Source: Rhodamnia argentea (Eukaryota > Streptophyta > Magnoliopsida > Myrtales > Myrtaceae). From it: 64,000 nt of DNA. Location of the stretch: positions 34,974,934-35,038,933 of the forward strand of contig NC_063151.1 of assembly GCF_020921035.1 (NCBI RefSeq), read 5' to 3'. Both the position numbers and the translations under genes were made by a program. Position 1 is the first letter of the stretch. The number at the start of each line of letters is the position of its first letter. Under the pieces are notes generated by a model that was not told where the DNA came from, ran no database searches, and saw nothing but the letters and a program-made list of their open reading frames with translations. Below, piece by piece: positions 11,300-23,689 of the stretch.

Positions 11300-12890
11300 T
11301 GAAAGAGAGAAAGGGAGAGAGTGGCGTGAGCGATTAAGACCAAAGGGGGTCAAAATGGGATCGATGCCCTCCGCCCGCCATCACCCCTTGAGCTCCCATT
11401 CTCATTCCGCTGGTCGGAAGTGTTGCATAGAAATTTGAAAGAGCATCACATTCTCATCCACAATCATCAGACAGTATGGTATTCCCTTGATCAAATGGAA
11501 ATCAAATATATCTTTGCTTCATCTTCATATCGAGTGGTCAAGTCGAAGCTGCATTAGATATTAATCCGACATTTCGTGATAAAGAAAGAAGCTTTCTGTG
11601 AGAATCGGTTTCAGGGAAAACGGTTAGTTCTAATTTGTTCAGTAGAACGTTAAAAAGTGATTAGATCAAATCTCAAAATAGATGGTGAAGAAGCTATAAG
11701 CTTTTTCATGCTGTCGGCCGGCAACTCCCCGTCGCCTTTGTTAATTGTCCGAGGTTGCTGACTAAAAGGACTTAAGTCAATTTCAATCTTGCCATGCCTT
11801 TCTCGGTCTTACTCAGCCCCAGTCTACAACAGTCATAAGCTCGGGCAATTTTGGGTGTCCACACGACTTAGTCATTTTCAACGCAATTAAACGCTTAAAA
11901 ATCCGAAACATTAATTTGCGGAAAGCTGTTTGACATGAACACACATTTACTTATGATGTACATCACAGGTAAGTGAAGTGATTTAACAACCTTATGCATG
12001 CTGATTATTGGTTTGAAAAACATTAAAGACGTACGGTCCTGCATAATCCGTAACCCTACGTCTTCCTCCTCTATGTAAAATCAACGAAATGGTTTTATTT
12101 CCTTTATTTTATCAGCAATTATGTGAGAGAATTTTTGTGTTCAGATATGATTGAAATGTGATCAGACTCATTCCTTTTGCATTTCGCAGTTAACTTAAGG
12201 TGTAATTTTATTTATTCCCTCTTTAATTTGGAATCCTCCGTTGTGTAAGCAATGTTCGAAATGAATATATCGAATTTTTGTATCTTCAACCCGCCTTAAG
12301 TTAGAATTCTCGGTTCGCAGTCGACAAATGGTCCGGTTTTGGGGCCGAGGATTTTGTTGCTGGATGAGGTGGAGGTCCAGGGAAGAAGTACGAGGGACGG
12401 ATCCATCCTCCAGATGCGATTTCGCATGTCCGAGGCCTTCCGGTTAATGCATCTGAACCTACTTGTATGATCGCTGGAAGATGGATATTGACATCTATTG
12501 GCGGAGCGAAATGGTAGAAATGACCATCAAAGGAGGGAACATTGGAAAGAATTTATAAGATCAAATGGGGCAAAAAGGGGAAACTTTGATTCAAAGTGCT
12601 ATGTACAAGACAAATGTTTCTGCTAAAAGTAGAGTCTTTTCTCCACTCAGACTCAAGATCCGTTGATCCCTATCAGTATCAGTGGGCTTGTAGCTGTAGC
12701 ATCTTCAAGAATGAATCTTTCTGATCCAATTCTGCATCCCAACGCTCAACTATGGCTGTTCCCTTTCGATTTGCCCTTCGTGAGCAATCTGTCAAAGAAC
12801 AATGAGCCGAGCAGACGAACAAGTGTTTTGGCATACGAGGAGTAAGGAAACAAACATACATGTTTTCATAAGCAGATCTTCGACGATCTT
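11300..12890. other. intergenic, nothing recognised
   Basis: Mixed composition with no open frame that I can place in a family. The slightly GC-richer stretch at 12300–12480 might be a gene remnant, but no protein is recognisable. Confidence 0.4.
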
Positions 12891-12899
12891 TCATAAACT

Positions 12900-13345
12900 A
12901 ATCGAGAAAGCACCTGATTATACATACCCTCGGCGTTCCGCAAATTGAACAAACACTACCTTTATCCCCCTCTCGAGTAGCACGGTCGTATCTCCGGGGC
13001 CGTTGGGGTGACAGTAGACGTAGAGACCAGAAGGGAAAGGGAGGAGCCGCCGGAAATCGTCGGAATGGGCGGCCTTGGGAAAAAAACTTAATTGAAAGAA
13101 CTCATCAAACCGAGATCTCGACGATATTTTTTTTCTTTCAGGTTTCTCCCAAACCGCCCATTCCCACAACTTCCGGTAGCTCGAATCTCCCTTTCCCTCA
13201 TCTCAACTCATTCACTTCGTTTCTCTCTTCTTCATTCTTCTTCTCCTAACACTAAATCGCTCTCATATGCCAACTTTGAGTGTGACTCTTAACCTCAACG
13301 CTGTCAAGAGCAAGAGCGTCCTCGCCTTTTTATAGTACCCAAGGC
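12900..13345 (-). other. possible small transcribed region with TATA box (function unknown)
   Basis: On the minus strand a TATAAAAAGG lies at about 13328–13337, followed by a GC-richer stretch open from 13169 to 12918 (83 codons, no recognised family). It could be a gene fragment or a young locus. The open frame runs through the foldback at 13062–13164, which weakens the coding case. Confidence 0.2.
13062..13164. repeat. short foldback (inverted repeat)
   Basis: GGAATGGGCGG-CCTTGGGA (13062–13080) faces its near-perfect complement at 13147–13164, and TGAAAGAA (13093–13100) faces TTCTTTCA (13133–13140). About 30 bases lie between the inner arms. Confidence 0.7.
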
Positions 13346-13544
13346 CAATGGAATCCGCTCCCCTCGCCCACCTACCACTCACGGTAGCATTTTTGCTGTT
13401 ATACCCTCCCTACTTCTATATTTGCCCATATACCCCTCAACTCTTCATCCAATACAAATAGAGGTCACGATGATCCGAGGGCGCAGCTTCATATAAAGCT
13501 AAAGTCATCGATTGGCCATAGAGGATTTTGAGGAAAGGACGTCG

Positions 13545-13870
13545 CAAGTGTCGTAACTTTCGTGCGACACTTATTTGAGTGTCATAACTTCTTTTCTTCG
13601 GTCACTTGAGTGTCATGTAATTTTTTAATCAATTACTTGAATGCTATAACTTTTTGAAGATGTTCACCACAAGTGTCATGCCACGACGGATTTCCAACAC
13701 TTAGGTGAACGTTTTAGTTTTAAATTATGGCACTCAGGTGAACATTTTTTTTTAAAAGTTATCATACTTAATTGGTCGAAAAAAAAAATAAGTTATAGCA
13801 CTGAAGTAAGTACCGTACGAAAATTATCGCATTTGTGCTGTTGCCTAAGCTTTTTTTTATTCAAGTGGAA
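13545..13870. repeat. repeat built on ACTTGAGTGTCAT-type units (family M3)
   Basis: Degenerate copies of (C)ACTTGAGTGTCATAACTT recur in both orientations, with CACTTAGGTGAAC variants. Similar units occur at 28690–28920. It is probably a non-autonomous TIR element; the termini are unclear. Confidence 0.4.
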
Positions 13871-15289
13871 CTGGGGAGGGGCTGAAAGAGCAAATAAGGA
13901 GATTATGAGGGACTGAAGCCAAAAGAATCACAGGGAAGTAAAGTGATGAAGATGCCTTCGTGTGTCACGAGTGCGACAACTGGACCAGCTCTCTGCTTTC
14001 TTTGTCATAAAAAAGAAGGGAAAAAAAAAAGCTTCCTAGCGCTCGGGAATCTTCCCAGAACTTTCTCACCTCTTTTTTGAATTTGCTTTGCAGCATCAGA
14101 TTCCCATATCTCCGCGCCTGTGCAAATCAGAAGGAAGAAAAAGAGCATTAGTCTTCCTTCCCATCATTCAATAGGAGCGGGGATGCGATCATATCAGCAT
14201 TAATGTGTCGGATCCCATCAAAATTTTGATGTTACGTGTGCTTGGGCGAAAATAGTACTATGATGGATGACCTCTTGAGAAAATGCGGCACAAACCATGG
14301 TAGTTAGTCAAAGTTCAGCTTTGCTGGAGTTGAGGCAGCTCTTAAAAACTGGATTTTGATTGCTCTTTTTTCCGCTCACAAAAAGATGCATGATGAAAAT
14401 TCCCATGTTCGATCAAGACATCGCGAAATATACAAGCCTCCCCTGGATTTAGAGAAAGAATTTGATTTTAATGCCGATCATCTAAATAACTTTAGAGCCA
14501 ACCCATATCGAATTTGAACAAGCCTCGTAAAAACCGAATCGAACCAACAATTTCTCTCTCTCTCTCTCTTCTTGATATTATCTCGACTTCTATTTCTTTT
14601 CTAGTGGTTCACCTCCCCAATTTCTATGATTTGAACCGGTTTTCGCCACTCATCGACGTAGCTCGCTATCGATTTCACCTCAAATCTTTTCTGGGGTTGG
14701 AAAAATTGGGTACGATGTCGAAAATTAGACGAAGGAAACAGGCCCAATTTTGCCAAACGCACATTGTGGCTCCTGACGCAAGAGAGAAGAATAAAGTCTC
14801 CCAACACTAATTTCTTCTTTTCCACCAATGAGGAAGGCGATACATGAGGACAGCGTTAGGGGCACGCCAGGGTGACGAAAGAAGTCTCTCCATCAATGAA
14901 AAAGAGGGAATACCAAATTGGGTTTCCCATGAATTGAGACGTAATTGAATATTTATATAAAGTTAGGCAAGGGCACTTCGATTGATATGGACGTAAGCAT
15001 GCATTTGCATAGTTTTAAAGCTGGTAGGAATCAAGTTAGAGATCAATGATACGAGATATTTCCATCTCTCTCTCACTATGCATAGGCAATTAGTTTTAGT
15101 CTGAGGTAAAAGTGACGTCGCATTGGAATAAATAAATAAATATATAATACATGGTTTGATTGCGTGCCTTTTTTCCCCACCTCAATCCCATTGAAATGGA
15201 AAACCATTTGAGATAGATTGCAAAATTTCTGTGGTGACTCGGGTGAACTATGGCCGGTTCGAGTCGAAAAGGTTTTCTTCCAGTGATTA
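13871..15289. other. intergenic, nothing recognised
   Basis: No family-level coding similarity. A (TC)n microsatellite lies near 14553–14570. The open frames at 14514–14828 overlap each other on opposite strands and are not supported. Confidence 0.4.
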
Positions 15290-15880
15290 ATTATAAAAAA
15301 AAAGTCATGAACATATTGCACGTATGTCAATTCAATCACAAACATTTCAATTTGGCCAATTTAGTTTTGAACCTTTTGACAATTTGCCAATGTAGTCATT
15401 CGAACCGATTTTGACTGGAAATCGTTGACGTGAACACTGGCCATTCTACGTGACACGGCCGGCCAACATTGACATTTTGCAAATATTCAAAAAAAAAAAA
15501 ATTGAAATTGCCTATTTCTATTTTCTTCATTTCTTCTTCTTCTTTTTTCATTGTGGCAGGCGTGGGTCGCTAAGGCCTCCTAGGCCATTGGGCGAGGGCT
15601 GCCTTTTGCATTGTCGACAAGGCTTTTGCGAGGCGGCCCTTGCTGGCCATAGTGAAAAAGAAAGAAAGAAAGAATATATAATAAAAAAAATCCACGTCGT
15701 TGTCGGTTGGTCGTGCCGCATAGGTCGATTAACATCTACATAAGCGATTTCGAGTAAAATTGACCGGAAAGACTACGTTAGCAAATTATCAAAATGTTTA
15801 GAACTAAATTAACTAAATTTAGAAATTTATCGCTGAATTGATGGCTGTACAATAGATTTAGCACTTTTCAGTAATTTTCC
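15290..15880. mobile_element. TIR element with GC-rich core (family M2)
   Basis: The left arm runs from about GTCATGAACATATTG to GTGACACGGCCGGCCAAC. The right arm returns in reverse with GAGTAAAATTGACCGG and ends ATAGATTTAGCACTTTTC. Between them are poly-A/T tracts and a GC-rich core with GGCGAGGGC words. The layout matches 17455–17965 and 29630–30055 and resembles Mutator-like MITEs with long inverted repeats. Confidence 0.5.
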
Positions 15881-16479
15881 CGTTGCATAACTTCTCTTAT
15901 GATCTATCTCTTATTGTTTCACGTTAAAAAAGCTTCTTGTTGAAAAAAGGGTTCCTACGAGAATGATTTGGAAGATCCAAAACCATCGGTATTTTTGAAC
16001 CACGAAACACTCGGTTTCCATGAGAGGAACAAATCGTCAACGCAAATACTTCAGCTTTGTAGATGAAGAGCAAGTAATCCAAAAAAAAAAAAAAAATTGG
16101 TTTTACAATTGGGACAAGCATACATGTCCTCTAAACTGTGTTTGAAGCGTGAGATCAGAATTTGTTTGAGGAAGAAAATAAATGATGGCTAGCTTTGGCA
16201 ATCGAGCTTTTCCATCCACATCGAAGAGAGTGATTCACCGATAAAGGGAATCAAAAGCAAAGCAAAAGGAAAGGAATCAAACGAGTAGGCCATGGCCAAT
16301 GGGCATGGATCATTTGGATCGTGGGATTGTGGCCGCGGAACATATTCACCAGAGTCAGTGTTGTCCGCGATCGATCGTTCTCATGAAGTGGATGAGTAAC
16401 GTGCAACTGTGCCCACCCTTCCAAAGAGTATACTGAATGAAACAACAAAATTGAGAAGCCAACCCCCCTTTTTATGCTT

Positions 16480-16700
16480 TCACACTTTATTAGCCTAATA
16501 ATTGCTGACGTAGACGTCGGTTGTCTTACGTGGCATAACCAGCATTTACATGGACATTTTTTTAAAAATATTTTAATAATATATCTTCTTTTTTCTTTTC
16601 GTTTCTTTGTTTTCTTCTCGATTGAGGGCCGGCGAGGGCGTTGTGGCCCCGGCTAAATCGGAGCGAGGGGCTGTGCCCCCTCTTTCGACCCAATGGATTC
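16480..16700. repeat. fragment of an M2 TIR element
   Basis: TTGCTGACGTAGACGTCGG and CTTACGTGGCATAACC match the inner left arm of M2, followed by an A/T tract and a GC core with GGCGAGGGCG. No right arm is recognisable. Confidence 0.4.
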
Positions 16701-17019
16701 AATTGACAAGATATGAAAACTGCTTGGTACTCATCCGACACAATCAAAAGGTTTATCATTGAGTTTGCATGGATATAACAGGTTTATGGCTTTTTAGGCA
16801 ATTATTCCATTGGAAGACAAAACCAACGTTCGGCTTTGACGATCTAATCGCGCACGCTTGCTGGACAGCCATGGACAACGAACGAGGCCGAGGATACGAA
16901 GCCCTTCGCTGCGTCAATCGTCAATTCCTTCAACTAGAATCTAACAGTAGTGGTACCGAATCGAACACGTGATGACTTGAATCTTGAGTTTAATCAGACA
17001 ATTTATTAGCACTTCAGCT

Positions 17020-17115
17020 TAGCTGGACCCCCCCTGCACCCCGGGCCAAAGGGCAAACCTCTCCACCATCTAGGCGAGCGCAAACAAGAGGCGGGGGTTC
17101 GAACTTCGAAGGTCC
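17020..17115 (+). mobile_element. weak tRNA-like / SINE-like relic
   Basis: GGGGGTTCGAACTTC at about 17093–17106 looks like a B box and CTTAGCTGG about 75 bases upstream like an A box. There is no tail or target duplication, so the call is tentative. Confidence 0.2.
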
Positions 17116-17454
17116 AGCGACTGCCCTTTTGTTATCGACTTTGATCACTTCAGATCATGCGATCCTGCGTAATTCGACCAACGTGATAAAACGAAATCCG
17201 ATTTACCCAAGAATGGTTCTAGTCTTGTTGGCACTAAAAAAGAAAATGTCCAGAGCATGGGAGTTGGTAGTCAAATCGACTTTGTAGGAAGGACAACGGG
17301 AGCGGAAATGGCCTAGTGTTGAGGATACTTAGTCCGTAAAGTGCAGTCCGTCGACAACAGAGTCCTCCGGCTCTAACCAACAAGGATTGTCAATGACGTG
17401 GCTAAGGGTTGGAGCAAAGAAATCGATAAAGATAGGAGAATGGGAAGAGCGTTA

Positions 17455-17965
17455 GAGAAGTCATAAATTTATCGTATTGGTATCAATTTGATCGTAAATC
17501 TTTTAACCTAGAGCTAATTCAGTACTTATTGCTAGCGTGGACGTTGGACGGCTTACGTGACACGGTCAAGATCGACGTTGATATTTTTAATATTCCTCCG
17601 GTGATTGGCGAAGGCTGGCCTCACCGGCGCGAGGCGAATGCCGGCGTCGCCAAATCGGGTGAGATCGACCCTCGCCGGCCACGCTTGGAAAACAAAGACA
17701 GAAAAAGAAGAAGAAGAAGAAAAAAAATAAAAACTCAAAAACTCAAAAATTAATAAAATACTATTAAGAAATGGCCACGCTAGCGACGATCGTGCCACTT
17801 AGCCCCGTTCGGCGTCAAAGTCAGCAATATCCAGTCAAAATTTGTCAGAACAATTGAATTGGTTCTAGGTCAAAAGATTTATGACTAAAATTGACACTAT
17901 TAAAATATTTAAAATCAAATTGACACAAATGTAATAAATTTAGGACTTTTCGGACACTTTTCGCA
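17455..17965. mobile_element. complete M2 TIR element
   Basis: Arms of about 150 bases are imperfect inverted repeats. The left arm has AAGTCATAAATTTATCG, AATCTTTTAACCTAGAGC and TTGCTAGCGTGGACG. The right arm read in reverse has AAGTCCTAAATTTATTACA, AATCTTTTGACCTAGAACC and TCGCTAGCGTGGCC. The GC-rich core (17600–17690) contains GGCGAAGGCTGG and GCCGGCGTCGCC. No transposase is encoded. The long TIRs suggest a Mutator-like origin. Confidence 0.6.
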
Positions 17966-19700
17966 TAGCAGAATAGATGAAAAGGGCAGGGCGTAACCGG
18001 ACATGATATGACCATTAAAAAAGTGGAGACCGAGCAACCGTCAGTTGGGACTAACATAATTGTCCAGTAGTGGAGTGGACCTCGGATGCGATTGTTAAAG
18101 GTGGTAACCACAAAAAACGTGGAGGCAATGCGGCTGAATCAACAAAGTACCATTAACAATTATTGGAAAAGGACAAATTAACGTGATCTAATAACTTAAT
18201 TCCTCCTATTTTCTAGTATTTTTTTTTTTTTGCCGTAGATTTCCATTGAAAAATTGTGGAACAAATATGGATTTGCTTATCAATCCATATTTCAAAAGAT
18301 ATTTAATTTTTCAGTGAAACAAGTCTCTATTAGTGACACAAAGTTTGACCGACCTAACACCAAAAGGAGCATTTATTCCTTAGGAGGCTAGAACCTTGGA
18401 GCATGTACTCAATGTGAGGGAGTTACATGCATTGGGACCTTGGAGCATATTTAGTGGGTCTCACATGGGTACACATATACCCCATTAGATCTATCGGTCC
18501 AAATACAGATTAATACAATAATACACTCACCGAATAATTTCTCAGAAATGTGACACCAACCATGTCCAAATCTTAGATTGAGGGAGTTATTGGATGTGAT
18601 GCCCGCTCGACTTCAATAGCTATTAGAAGAGAACAATGTTAGATATGTTAAAATCAATGTAGATGAAACTTGATGCCGCATACTTTTATAGACTATTGAA
18701 TGATAGTATGAAGTAGATGTGCACATTTTGTCACTTACATCATACCATGATATAATAACTTCGTAAACTAGCCATAGCATACCTAATATAATTCTTGGAA
18801 AACGATGGGATAAGCAACCGAGTCGATCCCCAAAAAATAGAAAGTTTTATGTTTTTATTAGAAATATGGTGAAACTATTATTTGCATTCAGGAAATATTT
18901 ATATGTAATATCACTCTCTCATTTAAAAATTTAACCTTTTGCTTTAGACTTATGGGGAAGCTCTCACTCAGGAAACCAGATAAGAGGTCTTTATTTTCTG
19001 ACCAAGACATACGGAATTACCATAAAAGTTGCTTTCAAGTCTGTTTGCCGTCTGACAAAAAAAGAAGAAGTCTGTTTGCCGCGGTCGATCGGGATCCGGA
19101 GTACACAGAACGATAAAAACAATGAAGAATCAACCAAAGATAAATAGTGGCTCCACATTTTCGCGATTTTGCTAACGAATTGACATCTTCTCAAACGAGC
19201 ATCTCACTGATCGCAACCGCTTTCGAGAGGGGAGGGGGACAAGGGGATAAGTAGCTTGAGCTGAAAGTAACGTACTCCCGTGTGTAACAAACTGTGTCAT
19301 CATTACAAAACCCCCAGACTTTTTGGTATGGTTGGTTAAGTTGGTCACCCTGTGCCCCAACCAACCCCAGGTCAATAACAGGCAAATTCACAGTTACAGA
19401 AACAGCCAAATATGCCTTTGCACGATAGCTATACATGCATAGTAAAAAATCCAATTGAAAAGTTTTGTCTTAATCTCTTCAGGCTAATCTCATCTATATA
19501 AGCACCTGGATATATTTCTCCCTCCACTCAGAAAACCGACTATCAACCGCATTTAGTTTGATTTACCACTTTTTACCGTCTTTATTATCCTTTGATTTAT
19601 TATATGTGGGTTTGATGAATTTCTTTGGGGAGTTTTTTTTTTTTTTTTTTATGTACATAACCTAATCAATGGAGAGATTAATGAATGCAATGACATCGTC
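17966..19700. other. intergenic, nothing firm
   Basis: AT-rich. Paired phrases such as ACCTTGGAGCAT around 18390–18450 suggest old repeat debris, but no element can be bounded. The last 300 bases probably include the 3'UTR of the CCCH gene on the minus strand. Confidence 0.4.
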
Positions 19701-19704
19701 AGGA

Positions 19705-21263
19705 TCAACGCGAAGCCAGCATCATCTCCTGCTCAGTGAGGGAGTGACGGAAGTGGCACCTGTGGCCGTAGGGACACATGTCGCCGGCTAGGACCATCCT
19801 GCAGACCTCAGTCTTGTAACGTGGGTGCCTGATCACCGGGCGCAGCTCCGAAATGCCATGCGCGAACTGGCAGTGGTCGCCGTACGGGCAAGCGCCAGTC
19901 TCCTGCCACTTGTTGCACAGCTCCGTCTTGAACATCCCCTGGCTGAACACTTCGAACTCCAATGCCTCCTGCTCTTTCTTCCCACCAGGCACATACACGC
20001 GCTGCTGCACCTGCAAACACGAACTCTCCTTCCTGAGATAATGCCATCATCAATGACAATTTCAACCAAGATCGTAAACGAGAAGGGAAGATTAGAGTTA
20101 AAATGGACGAGAAATCTAGAAGGCCAAATAGAACGTAAAATAATATGTATATGGAGGACGCGAAGATGCTCCGACTTCAAACATGGATGAAAGTGACAAT
20201 CTAACCACTGCAAACGAGAAGAAGGGATCCCGTTGCAATTCCTAACAGAAAAAAAAGCAAATGAATAGGAGATACCGTTTCAATCGACAGTGACTGCAAT
20301 TGACCAATATTAAAAATCATAATCAAACTCGTTCAGCAAAATGATACGAGAGACGCAATACAGCGTAGTCATGATACAAAAAAACAGTCATATAACGAAA
20401 CAAATTAAATACGAGACGCCAGTTCAATCAACAGAGGTTGAGATCGCCCGATCAAACAACGAAGCGCAATCTCATAGATCAATAGACAAAATTGCGCAGA
20501 ACATATGGAATCTAGAGAACAAACTGACCTTTGCAGGCTCCTGTGCTTTTGGCAAGCGGAGTTGACTCACCGGTCGACTCGAGCGGCTGTTGCTAGCAGC
20601 AGGCTGGTTCACTTTAAGGTAGCCGCTGGACCGAACCGATATGCTCTTCGGCAGCCAAACTCTCTCAGGATTACTAGTCTCATATCCGCTTTGATCCATG
20701 ACGCTCGTCGGACTGTAACTGCAGACGTCATCGCTGGAGAAATCCGATCCCGTAGCATTAGCATCAGAGAGACCAAGACGGCGGAAGCAGCTCTGCAGAG
20801 TGCCCTGTGAGGGAAGGTTAAGGAGCTTTACAAGCTCGGAGTTCGCCAAGCGAAGACGCGCATTCTCACGGCGCAGCGAGTCGATCTCCTCCGTGAGATC
20901 GTTAAGGTGAGCACGGCAGAGATCGTAGTGGTCGCGCAGCTGCTGGTACTCCAGAACGAGCCGAGCTTGGTTGAGGCGGTGCTCTATGGCGATGGTGCTC
21001 CTGGCGGTTGCGTTCTGGTTGTTGTCGGAGGAAGCGGACGAGCACAGAGATGGCGGAATCAGCGTGGAGCTCGAGTGAGGCGATTTTGGCGGGAAAATGG
21101 AATGGTACAGCGCACTGAAATTGGCCGCGAACTGCTGGTTCAGCGGAGAGCTCGAGAATTGAGCCGGAGGTGGCGAGTTAGGCGCATGTGGCGGCTGCTG
21201 CTCCTGCGAAGTTGAGGAGGTGGTGATGGTTGGATCCGACTGAGGCGAAGCGTCCTTCTCCAT
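19705..21263 (-). CDS. tandem CCCH zinc-finger protein (C3H14/C3H15 type)
   Basis: Coding exons 21263–20529 and 20010–19705 (minus strand) join in phase 0 across a 518-base GT–AG intron to give 346 residues. Residues 1–90 are Ser/Pro/Gln-rich. Residues about 95–145 form a leucine-rich coiled-coil-like helix ([20 protein letters not shown]). A Ser-rich linker follows. Near the C-terminus are two TTP-like fingers, C-x8-C-x5-C-x3-H, at Cys277/286/292–His296 and Cys315/324/330–His334, each led by (R/F)KTE. Such tandem fingers bind AU-rich RNA; the Arabidopsis relatives C3H14 and C3H15 (CDM1) act in secondary wall formation, anther development and callose metabolism. The gene has a non-coding first exon and 5'UTR intron. 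Family call is secure; the role here is inferred. Confidence 0.95.
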
Positions 21264-21277
21264 GAGCCTCGAACTTG

Positions 21278-21732
21278 CTGCAAAAGAGAGCGATAACTAT
21301 ATTCAGTTACTTGGAGAGGAAGTTCGTCACCGAACGACTGCGTGGGAACAAATGAGGGAAAAACCGACATTCAACAGTGTCCTCCTAGCTCCATTCGTCT
21401 TCCTATTTACCGAATCCGTTAATAATCGCCATTAGAGCAAAGCAAACACAGCGGAAGCACAGAAAAGCGAAAGAGATCAGACAGACATGCGCCTCTCGCT
21501 GAATCATCGCTTCGGCCTCGAAATGATTTGAAATCACAGGACGATTTGAGACAGAAGCTAGATCAAAACATACGCAGATTAATCGACGAAGATCGAAACT
21601 CAGATGTCTAACGCGAGAATGCAGGACACAGAGCAGACCGATACTAATCCACGAGTCGTCAAACTCGAGGTTTCAAGCTATAATCCATGAAAAGGTCGAA
21701 GCGAAGATGTGTTGATGGAGAGCGATTCTCAC
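21278..21732 (-). other. 5'UTR intron of the CCCH gene
   Basis: On the minus strand ...CTGAACCAG|GTGAGAATC gives a strong donor at 21732–21731, and CTCTTTTGCAG|CAAG an acceptor at 21279–21278, 14 bases before the ATG. The 455-base intron is similar along its length to the 5'UTR intron of the MADS gene at 33648–34108. Confidence 0.8.
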
Positions 21733-21814
21733 CTGGTTCAGCGTGCGCAGAGATAGATGAGAGAGAGAGAGGGAGGGAGGGAAACAGAAAAGGAAGTAGA
21801 AGTAGTAGGGGCTA

Positions 21815-21822
21815 CTTTATAG
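21815..21822 (-). promoter_or_regulatory. probable TATA box of the CCCH gene
   Basis: CTATAAAG on the minus strand lies about 80 bases upstream of the first donor site. A GA/CT-rich tract (about 21755–21790) follows it, as is common in plant 5'UTRs. Confidence 0.5.
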
Positions 21823-22089
21823 TTACAGGCAGCCGGGGGAGAGGAAAGAAGACGAATGTAATCGGGTACTCTCTAGTGCAGGAGAGCGCCGATGCAGATG
21901 TTCACGCCGGGCTCAAACTCCACCAGAGGCTCCACGTGGAGGGACGACATTGGCCAGTGAGATACCTCGGCACCGGGAAAAAGATCGATTCAAGGCCTCG
22001 TTTTCCCGCCAAGGGACAGCGGAGCGCATGGAATCCCCAAAACCGTTTCTAGAGAGAGAAGCGACTGCTCGAGCCTTAGTGCCAGCTGG

Positions 22090-22818
22090 GCTAGAGAGAG
22101 AGAGGGGCGGAGGGGATGGTTGGTTTGGTTATATACGGACGGAGACATGGATGGTTGGTTAGGGGGAAGAATAGGGGGAGGTTGGTCAGACGAACATTGG
22201 CGTGGAACGGAAGTGATGTCAATGGTTTGTTGTTGTCTTCTTATGATTAGAGAAGGATGGAGGAGGGGGGGTTGATGCAATTAATTATGGTTATGTGTGC
22301 ATCGCAACCGTCGAATTGAGTTGCTTCCTTGTTACAACTTTAACTAACCCCTCTGGCCCTTCTTTAGCTTTTGCTTGCTTCCTCACTGGCCATCACCTCA
22401 TCCGTCGACAAGCCTCGATGGCGTGATGTGCTTCCCATGGCCAACCGCTAATCATCAACTTTGCCGTTAACGGAGTTAGTGTAGATCAAGATTTGGATCG
22501 CACGGATGCCAAGTAGTTTGTCCGTCGGAAAAGAAGACGCTCTTCGACGAGATTTCGACAGCCGGAGAGAGAAATTTTCAGTTACCAACCTTAGCCACTG
22601 TGACGATAATCAAACGCCTTAAAGAGTTTGCCGCTTGTCTCGATCTTGTCCCAAGTCAATTCCGATTTTCGGCGATTTTATATCATGCATGTGAGGAAAT
22701 AACCTCGATGTGGCTTTGGATATCGACATCGACATAACTGGAAAAGTCTCCCCACTTAAGGGTGACCGGTCCTCAGCCTAGTTCCCGAGTAGTCCAATGG
22801 AATCGGTAGATTATGAGT
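22090..22818. other. intergenic, nothing recognised
   Basis: Far-upstream region of the CCCH gene. The open frames at 21950–22280 are GA-rich low-complexity on both strands. No gene or element can be supported. Confidence 0.4.
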
Positions 22819-23025
22819 AAGGGTGAGCAATATAAACTTTAATTTTAATATACTGATTAGCATTTAGGTTTGCATTTAAAAAGTAAATCAATAATTATTG
22901 ATCGGGTTTAAGCGGTCCGGTTCCCTCCTTAGAACCGAGAACCATATAAAAAATCATCGGTTTCAATTTTGTAGAAGTCCGGTCCATACCGTTCCCGATT
23001 TGATCGGTCTGTCTTACTCACCCCT
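22819..23025. mobile_element. short TIR element, AGGGGTGAGC family (family T)
   Basis: It starts AAGGGTGAGCAA and ends ACTCACCCCT, giving 10-base imperfect inverted ends. The inside carries GGTTCC and AGAACCGAGAACC words like the copies at 35776–36410 and 62231–62730. No flanking duplication is clear. Confidence 0.5.
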
Positions 23026-23689
23026 ATCTCCACTCACTAGCATGATCCACTCGTGTGTAGACCCGATCGTGACCCTCGTGTTGCTCATCTCCTATCCATG
23101 GCCTTGAGAGTAAATGGGCGGGCTTAGGGAAAGGGCTTTGCATCGAAAAGCTTTGTTGTCCGATGTGATTGGGCCTAACTCAGGCCCAAGTGGACTTGAA
23201 CTTTGTACGCAATCTTCTGATGATGGAAAAGGGTTGATGATAACCAACTCAAGCCCGACCTCGGTTCCGGTTCGGGTTAGGTCCGCCCATTGAAGTGGGT
23301 CTACTGCTGCCCATTGTCCACTACAGAGGAGAACACAATCATTTTCAAGTTGAATCTGAATCGAAATGGCCTGCTGGGTGAAATGTAAGGTGATACTATC
23401 GACGAAAGGTCCATCGGAAGAAGATTTAATGATCGTAAGTCGCGGGCATTTAATACAGACATTTCATGGCTGTTGCACTTGCCCGTACGGCCAACTGATT
23501 TGCAGCATATTTCGCTTCGCTTCTGAATGATGGAACTTAAGTTGCTATCATAGTTTAAATCTATGTTCAATCTACCTAAAATGATATAAGTTGTCGATCC
23601 TCTCAAAAACTACATCGCAGCGGTGGTACAAACACCACGGGAAATTTGTCCGAACTCCATTAAATGAGGGAAACTAGATTTGGTTCAGA

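Noticed and set aside
12663..12894. Short frames on both strands near 12.7 kb
   Set aside because: No resemblance, no promoter or splice context.
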